Source of the DNA: Marinimicrococcus flavescens
GTDB lineage: Bacteria; Pseudomonadota; Alphaproteobacteria; Geminicoccales; Geminicoccaceae
DNA length: 64,000 bases
Direction: 5' to 3'
Assembly: GCA_029211145.1 (NCBI GenBank)
Contig: JARGEQ010000073.1
Location: 62,001 to 126,000, forward strand
Shown: in pieces, positions 25,313-37,671 of the stretch
Layout: each line of letters begins with the position of its first letter
How positions within the stretch are numbered: position 1 is the stretch's first letter
Position numbers and translations under genes: made by a program
The notes under the pieces: generated by a model
Told to the model about the DNA's origin: nothing
What the model saw: only the letters and a program-made list of their open reading frames with translations
The model's database searches: none

Positions 25313-26026
25313 ATGAGCATTGTCCTCTACGATCTCGCCGGCCGCGAGGACCGCCGCTTCGGCCCGACCTGCTGGCGGGTGCGCATGGCGCTGGCCCACA
25401 AGCAGCTAGCCTTCGAGACCGTGCCGGTGCGCTTTCTCGACATCAGGGGGATCGGCGGGGAGGAGGGCAGCCCGGGCTTTCGGACCGTCCCGACGATCCG
25501 TGCGGAGGGGCGCTGGATCACCGACAGCGATGCCATCGCCGCCTGGCTGGAGGAGGCGTTTCCCGACCGGCCGACGCTGTTCGGCGGGGAAGGGGGCAGG
25601 AAGCTGACGGATTTCTTCCGGCAGTGGGTGCAGCAGATCCTGCACGCCCAGATCGTGCGGATGGTGCTGGTCGACGTGCATGACCATCTCGCCGACGCGC
25701 AGGACCAGGCCTATTTCCGCGAGACCCGCGAGGCCCTCTTCAAGGCTCCGCTCGAGACGGTGGCGGCCGGTCGCGAGGCGCGCATCGAGCCCTTCCGGGC
25801 GAGCCTCGAGCCGTTGCGGCAGACCTTGAAGGACCGGCCGTTCCTCGGCGGCGAGGCGCCGCTCCATGCCGACTACATGGTGCTGGGCGCCTTCCAGTGG
25901 GCCCGTACGGTGAGCCCCTTCGCCGCCCGGCTGCTGGCCGCCGACGACCCGCTCCGGGCCTGGCTGGGCCGGCTCATGGAGCTTCATGGCGGGCTGGCGG
26001 GACGGGCGGTCGCCTATCCGCTCTAG
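25313..26026 (+). CDS. Glutathione S-transferase family protein
   Basis: Encodes 237 residues. Thioredoxin-like N-terminal domain (residues ~1-85) with the active-site region RRFGPTCWRVRMAL, cis-Pro segment RTVPTIR and the DSDAIAAWLEE motif; helical C-terminal domain follows with a hydrophobic end. It resembles the beta-etherase/LigE-like branch of bacterial GSTs rather than classical theta. Substrate unknown; detoxification or dehalogenation are possible. The ATG has GGAGGAAAGG about 30 nt upstream and no closer site, so the start is supported mainly by family length. Confidence 0.87.
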   Translation: MSIVLYDLAGREDRRFGPTCWRVRMALAHKQLAFETVPVRFLDIRGIGGEEGSPGFRTVPTIRAEGRWITDSDAIAAWLEEAFPDRPTLFGGEGGRKLTDFFRQWVQQILHAQIVRMVLVDVHDHLADAQDQAYFRETREALFKAPLETVAAGREARIEPFRASLEPLRQTLKDRPFLGGEAPLHADYMVLGAFQWARTVSPFAARLLAADDPLRAWLGRLMELHGGLAGRAVAYPL

Positions 26027-26034
26027 CGGAAAAG

Positions 26035-26173
26035 GCGCAAGGCGCTGCGCGCAGCTGATTTTTTCCATCTTCGGCGGTTGGTGCGGTGCCAGGACCGGAA
26101 GGGCGCCGCCCTTCGTGCCGGCCACCGGACAAACTGACAAAAAAACGAAAAAAGGCCGCGCGCAGCGCCTTGC
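26035..26173. repeat. Dispersed terminator-repeat element, copy 6
   Basis: Fills the gap between convergent GST and lipoprotein genes. Left arm GCAAGGCGCTGCGCGCAGC with TGATTTTTTCC, right arm GCCGCGCGCAGCGCC preceded by a long A-rich tract. A natural bidirectional terminator. Confidence 0.85.
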
Positions 26174-26185
26174 TCCGGCCCGGCC

Positions 26186-26428
26186 TCACCGGGCGGCAAG
26201 GCCCGGATAGACGCCGCCGCAGACCAGCCCGGCATAATGCCGCTCGATCTCGGAAAGCTCGCGGAAATAGGCGCCCAGGGCGATGTCGCAGGTGGCTGCC
26301 ATGGTGGCGCGGGCCTGCATGTCGTTCATGCTGCGCCGGCTCTCGACCGCGACGGCACCCAAGGTGCGCGCCTCGGTGCAGGCCGTCAGGAACAGGGCGC
26401 CGAGGAGAAGGGGAGGCAGAAGACGCAT
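26186..26428 (-). CDS. Small lipoprotein of unknown function
   Basis: Encodes 80 residues with a lipoprotein signal (LFLTAC lipobox at about residues 12-17). The mature helix contains SRRSMNDMQARATMAATCDIA and ELSEIERHYAGLVCGG, with two further Cys residues that might form a disulfide in the periplasm. GGAGAG lies just before ATG 26428. No family is recognised. A low-GC promoter-like stretch with a dyad lies directly upstream. Confidence 0.75.
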   Translation of the reverse strand: MRLLPPLLLGALFLTACTEARTLGAVAVESRRSMNDMQARATMAATCDIALGAYFRELSEIERHYAGLVCGGVYPGLAAR

Positions 26429-26469
26429 CGTTCTCTCCGCTCGCAAGGGTAGGGCGGAGAGATAATATA

Positions 26470-26488
26470 CCTATTTACCCATAATAGG
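26470..26488. promoter_or_regulatory. Low-GC dyad upstream of the lipoprotein gene
   Basis: CCTATT (26470-26475) and AATAGG (26483-26488) flank a 7-nt centre within a roughly 55-bp stretch of markedly low GC. On the minus strand TTGCCT and TATATT with 16-nt spacing could be -35/-10 boxes; the dyad would overlap them as an operator. Confidence 0.45.
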
Positions 26489-26564
26489 CAAACAAACCTA
26501 TATTGCCTGCGCAAAGTCCGGTTGCAGGAGCCGGCGGCACCGGCCCCTGCAACGGACGAAAGCC

Positions 26565-27863
26565 TCAGGCGGCGCGGGGCGGACGGCTCGGCCGGTCCTG
26601 CCGATCGTGCCTGTCCTGACGGTCCTGGTACTCGGGGCGGCCCGGGCGCTTGCCGCGATGCTGCGGGCGGCCCTTGCCGGCCCCCTGGCGCCGGCCGGCC
26701 TCGCCGCGATGGGCGCCGGCGATGTGCGGGGCGTGGAAGGGGTGCTCGGCGTCGATCGGCACCCGCTGACGGATCAGCTTCTCGATCTCGCGCAAGAAGC
26801 CGATCTCCTCATTGTCGCAGAAGGAGAGCGCCACACCCTCGGCTCCGGCGCGCGCGGTGCGGCCGATCCGGTGGACATACGTCTCCGGCTCGTTGGGCAG
26901 GTCGTAGTTGATGACGTGGGTGACGCCGGCCACGTCGACGCCGCGAGCGGCGATGTCCGTCGCCACCAGGATGCGCAGGCGGCCGTGGCGGAAGCCGTTG
27001 AGGGCGCGCTGGCGCTGGCCCTGCGAGCGGTTGCCGTGGATCGCGTCGGACGGCACGCCGTGCCGGTCGAGCTGCTCGGCCAGCCGGTCGGCGCCGTGCT
27101 TGGTGCGGGTGAAGACGATCGCCTTCTCGATCTCCGGCGTTTCCAGGAGGGCTGCCAGCAGCGGCCGCTTGTCGGCCTTCTGGACGAACATCACCTTCTG
27201 GTCGACGCGCTCGGCGGTGGCCGAGACCGGGGCGACGCTGACCTGCACGGGATCGCGCAGCAGGCCCTGGGCCAGGCCCTTGATGGCCTCGGGCATGGTC
27301 GCCGAGAACAGCAGGGTCTGGCGCTCGGCCGGCAGGGCCGCGACGATGCGCTTCAAGGCCGGCAGGAAGCCCATGTCGAACATGCGGTCGGCCTCGTCGA
27401 GGACGAAGGCCTCGAGCGCGTCGAAGCGCACATGGCCCGAGGCCATCAGGTCGAGCAGCCGGCCGGGGGTGGCCACCAGCACGTCGACGCCGCGCGCGAT
27501 GGCGCGGATCTGCGGGGCGTGCCCGACCCCGCCCATGACGGTGGCGCGGCTCATCCGCAGGTGGCGGCCGTAGCGGCCGAAACTGTCGTGGATCTGCACG
27601 GCGAGCTCGCGGGTCGGCGCCAGCACCAGGAGCCGCACGGTGCGCGGCGCCGGCCGGCGCCGCGACTCGGCCAGACGGTGGAGGAGCGGCAGGGCGAAGG
27701 CGGCGGTCTTGCCGGTGCCGGTCTGGGCGATGCCCAGAAGATCGCGACCCTCGAGCAGCGAGGGGATGGCCTGGGCCTGGATCGGCGTGGGCTGGCTGTA
27801 GTCGTCCTGGGCCAGGGCGCGCTGCAGGGGCTCGATCAGGCCGAGATCGGAAAAGGAGGTCAT
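26565..27863 (-). CDS. DEAD-box RNA helicase, RhlE type
   Basis: Encodes 432 residues. Q motif ([12 protein letters not shown]), motif I AQTGTGKT, Ia PTRELAVQI, Ib TPGRLLD, II DEAD, III SAT, and [12 protein letters not shown] are complete. The C-terminal tail after residue ~365 is basic, His/Gly/Arg-rich with short repeats ([17 protein letters not shown]), fitting RhlE. It remodels RNA in ribosome assembly or cold adaptation. A 364-bp leader with several dyads precedes the gene, as often seen for cold-induced helicase mRNAs (inference). Confidence 0.94.
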   Translation of the reverse strand: MTSFSDLGLIEPLQRALAQDDYSQPTPIQAQAIPSLLEGRDLLGIAQTGTGKTAAFALPLLHRLAESRRRPAPRTVRLLVLAPTRELAVQIHDSFGRYGRHLRMSRATVMGGVGHAPQIRAIARGVDVLVATPGRLLDLMASGHVRFDALEAFVLDEADRMFDMGFLPALKRIVAALPAERQTLLFSATMPEAIKGLAQGLLRDPVQVSVAPVSATAERVDQKVMFVQKADKRPLLAALLETPEIEKAIVFTRTKHGADRLAEQLDRHGVPSDAIHGNRSQGQRQRALNGFRHGRLRILVATDIAARGVDVAGVTHVINYDLPNEPETYVHRIGRTARAGAEGVALSFCDNEEIGFLREIEKLIRQRVPIDAEHPFHAPHIAGAHRGEAGRRQGAGKGRPQHRGKRPGRPEYQDRQDRHDRQDRPSRPPRAA

Positions 27864-28227
27864 GTAGCTCTTTCGAAGACCGACCGCACGCGCCGCCGCG
27901 GCTTTCTTGCCGGGCGGGGCGTTCTTGAAATCCTGCCTCGAGTCTCTCGGGAAGATTCCGGCCGGGAAATGCCCGGCGTGCGCGCTGGGCGACGGGCGGA
28001 ACAGGGCGAGGAAATCTCGAGACCGGGCCTGCGATGCCTTGGATGCATCGGGCCTGCGCGCAGTCGCGAGAAGTCGGGCGATAACGCCGCGACCCGCTGC
28101 AAGTGGCCTGCCGGGACGCGAATGTCAAGATATGGTTCTACCGCCGGCTTTGCCCGGCAGCCCCCTTGGCGCTAAGTGCTGGCCCCCGCCGGAACCCTTC
28201 ACCGCCCCCACCGGAAACGAGAACCGC
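27864..28227. other. Long divergent intergenic region between helicase and rlmJ
   Basis: No gene is supported. It includes several short dyads, for example CCGGCCGGGAAATGCCCGG near 27960 and GATGCCTTGGATGCATC near 28031. It must hold two divergent promoters and possibly a structured 5' leader for the helicase. Confidence 0.45.
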
Positions 28228-29073
28228 ATGCTGAGCTACCGCCACGCCTTCCACGCCGGCAATCCGGCCGACCTGCTCAAGCACGCCCTCTGGCTCTTCG
28301 TGCTGCGCGATGCCGCAGCCACGGAGAAGCCGCTCTACGTGCTGGACACCCACGCCGGCGCCGGCGGCTACGATCTGGGGTCGGCGGCGGCGCAGAAGAC
28401 AGGCGAGTTCCATTCGGGGATCGAGCGGCTTCTGGCCGCGCCGGACCCGCTGCCGGATCTTCTGGCCCCTTATGTCGAGGAGGTCAGGAAGGCCAATCCC
28501 GAGGGCGGCCTAGCCCGCTATCCGGGCTCGCCGCTGCTGGCCCTCTCGGCCCTGCGGGCAGAAGACCGGCTCGACCTCGTCGAGCTGCACCCCACCGACC
28601 ACCGGCTCCTCGCCGAACGCCTCGCGCGCCGGCCGGCGGGCGGCCCGCAGGTCCGGGTCGAGCGCGAGGACGGGCTTTCCTGGCTGGTCGCCCGCATGCC
28701 GCCGCCGGAGCGCCGGGCGGCGGTGCTGATCGATCCCAGCTACGAGGTGAAGAGCGACTACGAGCAGGTCGCCCGCGCGCTGGCCCGCGCCTGGCGGCGG
28801 ATGGGCACCGGCTGCTTTCTTCTGTGGTACCCGGTGATCGAGCGGGCCCGCAGCGAGGCCTTCCTCGCCGGCCTGCGGCAAGCGGGGCTGCGCCGGCTCT
28901 GGCGGATCGAGCTGTGCACCGCCCCCGACGCACCCGGCCGCGGCATGACCGGCTCGGGCGTGGTGGTGGTCAACCCGCCGCCCGCCCTCCCGGCGGCGGC
29001 CGCAGCGGCCCTGCCGTGGCTGGCCCGGGCGCTGGGGGCCACCGGCCCGTGCAGCGCCGGCCCGATGGTCTAG
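28228..29073 (+). CDS. rlmJ: 23S rRNA (adenine-2030-N6)-methyltransferase RlmJ
   Basis: Encodes 281 residues. RlmJ signatures: N-terminal LSYRHAFHAGNPADLLKHAL, SAM loop YVLDTHAGAGGYDL, YPGSPL, and the catalytic AVLIDPSYEVKSDY (DPPY-like). It methylates A2030 of 23S rRNA. ATG 28228 begins exactly at the family N-terminus; GAAACGAG lies upstream. A terminator-repeat half-element follows 27 bp after the stop. Confidence 0.95.
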   Translation: MLSYRHAFHAGNPADLLKHALWLFVLRDAAATEKPLYVLDTHAGAGGYDLGSAAAQKTGEFHSGIERLLAAPDPLPDLLAPYVEEVRKANPEGGLARYPGSPLLALSALRAEDRLDLVELHPTDHRLLAERLARRPAGGPQVRVEREDGLSWLVARMPPPERRAAVLIDPSYEVKSDYEQVARALARAWRRMGTGCFLLWYPVIERARSEAFLAGLRQAGLRRLWRIELCTAPDAPGRGMTGSGVVVVNPPPALPAAAAAALPWLARALGATGPCSAGPMV

Positions 29074-29099
29074 GGCGGCGCGGGCCTCGTGGCGGCGGT

Positions 29100-29124
29100 G
29101 CCGCGCAAGGCGCTGCGCGCGGCT
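29100..29124 (+). terminator. Terminator-repeat half-element after rlmJ (copy 7)
   Basis: GCCGCGC-N10-GCGCGGC hairpin followed by TTCCTTTTCCTGTTTGTG, then GTCAGTTGGCGGCGGTG, the flank shared with other left arms. No right arm was found. Confidence 0.78.
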
Positions 29125-29322
29125 TCCTTTTCCTGTTTGTGTCAGTTGGCGGCGGTGAGCATTCGCCCGAGCTTCAGTTCGTCCGGCGCTCCTGCCGGAG
29201 CGGGAGTCCAGCGCCGCCGACCGGGCCACCCTCCGCCACCCTCTGCGCCGTCGCCCGGGCAGGCTTTCTCAGGCTAGGATCGTCCTTCGGCCGGTCGCGC
29301 GGACCGGCAGGGGAGGGTCGCG

Positions 29323-31776
29323 ATGAACGCCAGGGCGACGCGCCGCCGCACGAGCGCCACGACCGGCAGGAAAGGGCGCAGGCGGACCCCGACGCGGGCC
29401 GCGGCAGGCCCGCAGTTCGAGCTCCTGGCGCTCGAGCCCGGCCCCGACGCGCCGCTGCCGATCGGCGGGGCCGGGGCGGGGACCGTGGTCTATGTCCACG
29501 GGATCGGCAACAAGCCGCTGGAATCGGTGCTCAAGTGCCAGTGGGACACCGCGCTGTTCGGCCATCCGATGGGCGACCGCACGCGGCTCGCCTACTGGGT
29601 CAACCGCCAGTACTACCCGACCCCGGAGAAGGCGAGCTGCGCCACCCCCGACAGGGTGGGGATCGACGATGACGAGATCTCGACCCATGCGGTGATGGCG
29701 CTGGCCCGCGGCGAGCCCGGCGACGAGGGCGAGGCGATCGCCCTGGAGATCGAGGCCCTGGCCGGCGACGGCCGGGAGAAGGCGGCGCTGACGCGGATGG
29801 CCGCGCGCCTGATGAGGGAGGCCGAGGCCCGGGCGGCCGAGGCGCCGGGTGCCGTCGGTGCCAAGGTCCTGCCCGGCGCCTGGCTGCGCCGCTTCCTGGC
29901 GCCGCGGCTGACCCGCGCCTTCCTGCGCGACGTTCACGACTTTCTCTACGTGCCGGCGCGCCGGCGGGCGATGGAGCAGAGCCTGGCCGACCGGCTGGCA
30001 GCCGGCGGCGGACCGTTCCTCGTGGTGGGCCACAGCCTGGGCTCGGCCATCGCCTGGGACGTGCTGCGCCAGCTCGACCCCCGGCAGGTCGAGGTGGCGC
30101 TCTTTCTCACCATCGGCTCGCCGCTGGGCCTGGCCGAGGTGCAGGACGAGCTCAAGGCGTGGGCCGGCGGCCGGCTGGTCTTTCCGCCCTGCGTGCGCCG
30201 CTGGGTCAATCTTGCGGCCTTGGGCGACATCGTGGCGGCCGACCCGACGCTCGCCGGCGAGTTTACCGGCGGCCGCATCGAGGACGTCCTGCTGCTCAAC
30301 CCCGAAGGGCCGGAACATCCCCACTCCGCCACCGGCTACCTGCGCACCGTGGAAGCGCGGAGCGCGGTACGTGACGCCACGGGCTCGGCCTTCGGCCAGG
30401 CGATCGCCCCCTTCGTGCTGGCCGGCGACCTGGTCGAGGATCTCGAGAACGCCCCGCGCGAGGAGCGCCACCCGGTCCTGATCCAGCTCGCCGCCGACCG
30501 CCCCGACCCGGGCGGGCCGGGGCCCGGGCTCGAGGAGGTGGCAGCGGCGGTCGAGGCGGAGATCGCCGCCCTGCTGCGCCGCCAGGAGATTCCTCTGGGG
30601 CAGGCGCAGCTCGACCGCACCCGCCGCTTTCTTGCCGCCCGGCTGACCCGGGCCGAGCTCGAGACGCTGCGCTCGCGCTTCCAGGGGCTGGGGTTCGAGG
30701 GCATCTGGCGCAACGCCGTCAAGCGGGCGCTCATCAGCCGCTCGACCCACACGGTCCAGGCGCATCCCGCCAATCTCGCCTACGGCGCTCTTGGAACGCG
30801 CATCGGCTGGGCGGTGCTCGACACCGGCATCGCCGCCGGCCATCCGCATTTCATGGCGCACCAGACGGTGGTGGCCCAGTGGGACTGCACCGGCCACGGC
30901 CCGCCGCTGCGCCTCGAGCCCGGCCAGGAGGGGTTCGAGAGCCTCGATCGCAGCGGCCACGGCACCCATGTGGCGGGGATCATCGCCGGCGAGGGCGAGG
31001 TGCTCGATCCGCGCGACGGCAAGGTGACGATGGCCGGCATGGCGCCGCGCTGCCGGCTCTTCGGCTTCAAGGTGCTGGACGATGCCGGGCGCGGCCAGGA
31101 CAGCTTCATCATCAAGGCGCTGGACGAGGTGGCGGCGATCAACGAGCGGGCCGGCGAGCTGGTGGTGCACGGGGTCAATCTGAGCCTGGGCGGTGCCTTC
31201 GACCCGTCGGTCTTCGGCTGCGGCCACACGCCCTTGTGCCAGGAGCTGCGGCGGCTGTGGCGCCAGGGGGTGCTGGTCTGCCTCGCCGCCGGCAACGAGG
31301 GCTTCGTCCTGCTGCGCTCGGAGGCCGGGATCGTGCCGGCCAACATGGATCTTTCCATCGGCGATCCGGCCAATCTCGAGGAGGCCATCGCGGTGGGCTC
31401 GGTCCACAAGGCCAACCCGCACAGTTTCGGCATCTCCTACTTCTCCTCGCGCGGGCCCACCGCCGACGGGCGGCGCAAGCCCGACCTGGTGGCGCCGGGC
31501 GAGCGCATCGTCTCGGCCCGCCACGACTGGCGGCCGCCGGGCGATGGCGGGCTGCCGGAGCGCGACTCGCTCTATGTCGAGATGAGCGGCACCAGCATGG
31601 CGGCACCCCACGTCTCGGGCATCCTCGCCGCCTTCTTGAGCATGCGCCGCGAGTTCGTGGGCTATCCCGAGCAGGTCAAGAAGATCCTTCTCGAAAGCTG
31701 CCTCGATCTCGGCCGCGACCCCTACATGCAGGGCGCCGGGCTGCCGAGCCTGGTCAGGATGCTGGCGCTGCACTGA
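29323..31776 (+). CDS. Alpha/beta-hydrolase-subtilisin fusion protein
   Basis: Encodes 817 residues. Residues ~50-340 look like an alpha/beta hydrolase: VYVHGIGNKP near 58 and nucleophile elbow GHSLGS with Ser238. Residues ~480-817 are a subtilase (S8) with Asp500 (VLDTGI), His546 (GHGTHVAGI), oxyanion Asn658 (AAGNEG) and Ser758 (GTSMAAPHVSG), so both halves keep catalytic residues. There is no signal peptide; the first 30 residues are Arg/Thr-rich. A cytosolic dual hydrolase is implied. The gene stands alone between a terminator and glgX. No characterised homologue is recognised; an effector, processing or defence role is speculative. Confidence 0.88.
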   Translation: MNARATRRRTSATTGRKGRRRTPTRAAAGPQFELLALEPGPDAPLPIGGAGAGTVVYVHGIGNKPLESVLKCQWDTALFGHPMGDRTRLAYWVNRQYYPTPEKASCATPDRVGIDDDEISTHAVMALARGEPGDEGEAIALEIEALAGDGREKAALTRMAARLMREAEARAAEAPGAVGAKVLPGAWLRRFLAPRLTRAFLRDVHDFLYVPARRRAMEQSLADRLAAGGGPFLVVGHSLGSAIAWDVLRQLDPRQVEVALFLTIGSPLGLAEVQDELKAWAGGRLVFPPCVRRWVNLAALGDIVAADPTLAGEFTGGRIEDVLLLNPEGPEHPHSATGYLRTVEARSAVRDATGSAFGQAIAPFVLAGDLVEDLENAPREERHPVLIQLAADRPDPGGPGPGLEEVAAAVEAEIAALLRRQEIPLGQAQLDRTRRFLAARLTRAELETLRSRFQGLGFEGIWRNAVKRALISRSTHTVQAHPANLAYGALGTRIGWAVLDTGIAAGHPHFMAHQTVVAQWDCTGHGPPLRLEPGQEGFESLDRSGHGTHVAGIIAGEGEVLDPRDGKVTMAGMAPRCRLFGFKVLDDAGRGQDSFIIKALDEVAAINERAGELVVHGVNLSLGGAFDPSVFGCGHTPLCQELRRLWRQGVLVCLAAGNEGFVLLRSEAGIVPANMDLSIGDPANLEEAIAVGSVHKANPHSFGISYFSSRGPTADGRRKPDLVAPGERIVSARHDWRPPGDGGLPERDSLYVEMSGTSMAAPHVSGILAAFLSMRREFVGYPEQVKKILLESCLDLGRDPYMQGAGLPSLVRMLALH

Positions 31777-31859
31777 GCGGCGGCCGGGCGCTCCCTTGCC
31801 GCGCCGCCGCAGCCGGGCATGATGCGCGGCATGACAAACCAGCGGACGGGCTCGACGGG

Positions 31860-35653
<3,794 letters not shown>

Positions 35654-35677
35654 GCCCGGCTGCTGCGGGCAGAAGCC

Positions 35678-36292
35678 TCAGGGCCGGACGGTCTCGAACC
35701 CGCCCGGCCCCAGCCGGGTGAGCTCGCCGCGCATCACGTTGAACCAGCAGCCCTCGAGCCTGAGCCGGCCGGAATCCACTGCCTCGCGGATCCAGGGAAA
35801 GCTCCTGAGATTGGTGAGCGAGAGCTTGACCACCTCGTGCTCGCAGGCGCGCAGCAGCTCCTCGCCCTCGAGGCCGGTGGCCAGCGCCCGCTCGCGAGCA
35901 CCGGCCGCCATGCTCACCCAGGGCAGCACGAAATCGTCGACCGGGGCCGGCGGCGGCTCGAGCAGCGCCCGGCAGCCGCCGCACAGCCCGTGCCCCATCA
36001 CCACGATCCGCTCCACGCCCAGCGCCCGCACGCCGAACTCCAGCGCCGCGCTGGTGCCGTGATAGGCGGCGTCGGGAGCGTAGGGCGGCACCAGGTTGGC
36101 GACATTGCGGATCACGAACAGCTCGCCCGGCGCGGCGTTGAAGATCATCTGCGGGTCGACCCGCGAATCCGAGCAGGCCACCACCAGCGCGTGCGGCCGC
36201 TGGCCCTGCGCCGCCAGGGCCTCGAACCGGTCGCGATGCTCCGGCCAGGCGGTGGCCCGGAAACCGCGATACCCCTCGATCAGCCTGTCCAT
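35678..36292 (-). CDS. Beta-class carbonic anhydrase
   Basis: Encodes 204 residues. Zinc ligands are in CSDSR (Cys, with the Asp-Arg dyad) and GHGLCGGC (His and Cys); the FVIRNVANLVPP strand is typical. It interconverts CO2 and bicarbonate in the cytosol and could supply bicarbonate to PEP carboxylase. MDRLIEGYRGF at 36292 matches family N-termini; the upstream frame was rejected. It is divergent from the haloacid dehalogenase gene. Confidence 0.95.
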   Translation of the reverse strand: MDRLIEGYRGFRATAWPEHRDRFEALAAQGQRPHALVVACSDSRVDPQMIFNAAPGELFVIRNVANLVPPYAPDAAYHGTSAALEFGVRALGVERIVVMGHGLCGGCRALLEPPPAPVDDFVLPWVSMAAGARERALATGLEGEELLRACEHEVVKLSLTNLRSFPWIREAVDSGRLRLEGCWFNVMRGELTRLGPGGFETVRP

Positions 36293-36408
36293 GATCCGAT
36301 GTCCGCTGCAGCCTCTCCCGCGCCGGCGCCCGGCCCGGGAGGGCGTTATGGAATCCTCGTCCCCGCCATGGCAACAGGAAGTGGACGGCAATCGCGAAGG
36401 ACAGGGAA

Positions 36409-37122
36409 ATGACGGGCCAGAGGGTGGAAGCGCTCTTCTTCGACGTGTTCGGCACGGTGGTGGACTGGCGCTGCGGCGTGGCCCGGGGGCTGGAGGAAGC
36501 GCTGGCGCCCAAGGGCCATGCGCTGGACTGGCAGGCCATGGCGCTTGCCTGGCGCGAGCGCTACCAGCCCGCCATGGCGGCGGTGCGCGAGGGCAGGCGG
36601 CCGTTCGTGAAGCTGGACGTGCTGCACCGCGAGAATCTTTTGTCCGTTCTCGACGCGTTCGGCGTGGAGGGGCTGGGCGCGGCGGAAATCGACGAGATCA
36701 ACCTCGCCTGGCACCGGCTCGACCCCTGGCCGGACGTCCCGGCGGGGCTCGCCCGGCTGAAGAAGCGCTACATCCTGGCCAGCCTGAGCAACGGCAATGT
36801 CCGGCTGATGGTCGACATGGCGCGCCGCGCCGGCCTGCCCTGGGACGCCATCCTGGGGGCCGAGCCGGCCCGGGCCTACAAGCCGTCGCCCGAGGCCTAT
36901 CGGCGCTCGATCGCCTTTCTCGACCTTGAGCCTTCCGCCTGCATGATGGTGGCAGCCCACAATGGCGATCTCGCCGCTGCCAGGGCCGTCGGCATGCGCA
37001 CCGCCTTCGTGGCGCGCCCCCATGAATACGGCCCCGGCCAGGCCACCGACCTGGCGCCCGCCGCCGAGTGGGACATGGTGGCGGAGGATTTCGGGGAGCT
37101 GGCCCACAGGCTCGGCTGCTGA
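36409..37122 (+). CDS. Haloacid dehalogenase type II (HAD superfamily)
   Basis: Encodes 237 residues. The HAD nucleophile motif is FFDVFGTVVDW (Asp12), motif II SLSNGN, Lys in YKPSPEAY and motif IV AAHNGDLAAA. The HxxDxW-type features of L-2-haloacid dehalogenases (HRLDPWPDV) are present. It would hydrolyse short 2-haloalkanoates or a related substrate. GGGAAATG just before ATG gives a modest ribosome site. Confidence 0.9.
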   Translation: MTGQRVEALFFDVFGTVVDWRCGVARGLEEALAPKGHALDWQAMALAWRERYQPAMAAVREGRRPFVKLDVLHRENLLSVLDAFGVEGLGAAEIDEINLAWHRLDPWPDVPAGLARLKKRYILASLSNGNVRLMVDMARRAGLPWDAILGAEPARAYKPSPEAYRRSIAFLDLEPSACMMVAAHNGDLAAARAVGMRTAFVARPHEYGPGQATDLAPAAEWDMVAEDFGELAHRLGC

Positions 37123-37156
37123 GCCCGCCTTGCAATCTCGTGCCATGACATCCATA

Positions 37157-37187
37157 TGCCATCCACATGGATGGTGTATGGATGGCA
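37157..37187. promoter_or_regulatory. Inverted repeats at the CopG gene start, likely operator
   Basis: TGCCATCCA (37157-37165) and TGGATGGCA (37179-37187) form a perfect dyad that overlaps the start codons, with an inner dyad CCATCC/GGATGG. RHH regulators often bind such sites to repress their own gene. Confidence 0.65.
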
Positions 37188-37610
37188 AAGATGGCTGGCA
37201 AGGTGCCGCAGGTCCGCCCGAAGGCGGCCGACAGCGAGAAAATCACGATCAATCTCGGCCATGTCGATCTCGGCCATGTCGACCTTCTGGTGCAGGAGGG
37301 CTTCTACTCCAACCGCACCGACTTCATCAGGACGGCGATCCGCAACCAGCTGGCCCGCCATGCCGATGCCGTCGACCAGTCGCTCGCCCGGCACCGGCTC
37401 GAGCTCGGCCTGCGCCGCTACGGCCGGCACGACCTCGAGGCGGTGCGGGCGGCGGGCGAGACGCTCCACATCCAGGTCCTGGGGCTCGCCGTCATCGCCG
37501 CCGATGTCCCGCCCGAGCTGGCACGCGCGACCATCGCCTCGCTTCACGTGCTGGGCACCCTCCAGGCCAGCCCCGCGGTGAAGGCGGCGCTGGCCGACCG
37601 CATCCGCTGA
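37182..37610 (+). CDS. CopG/RHH family transcriptional regulator
   Basis: Encodes 142 residues from ATG 37182 (37167 and 37191 are alternatives). The N-terminal RHH unit is SEKITINLGHVDL then LLVQEGFYSNRTDFIRTAIRNQL (two parts of strand and helices). A short in-frame duplication, GHVDLGHVDL, lies in the strand-helix junction and could perturb the fold. The C-terminal ~75 residues form a helical domain of a type seen in alphaproteobacterial CopG-like regulators. Autoregulation is suggested by the dyad at its start. Confidence 0.82.
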   Translation: MAKMAGKVPQVRPKAADSEKITINLGHVDLGHVDLLVQEGFYSNRTDFIRTAIRNQLARHADAVDQSLARHRLELGLRRYGRHDLEAVRAAGETLHIQVLGLAVIAADVPPELARATIASLHVLGTLQASPAVKAALADRIR

Positions 37611-37671
37611 CCGCCGCTCTTCCGCCGGCCCGGACCCGGGCCGCAATCTCCCGCACAGAGGATCCGCCTGC

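Noticed and set aside
29269..31773. Antisense frame opposite the hydrolase-subtilase fusion
   Set aside because: Lacks protein-like motifs while both domains on the plus strand have intact catalytic residues.
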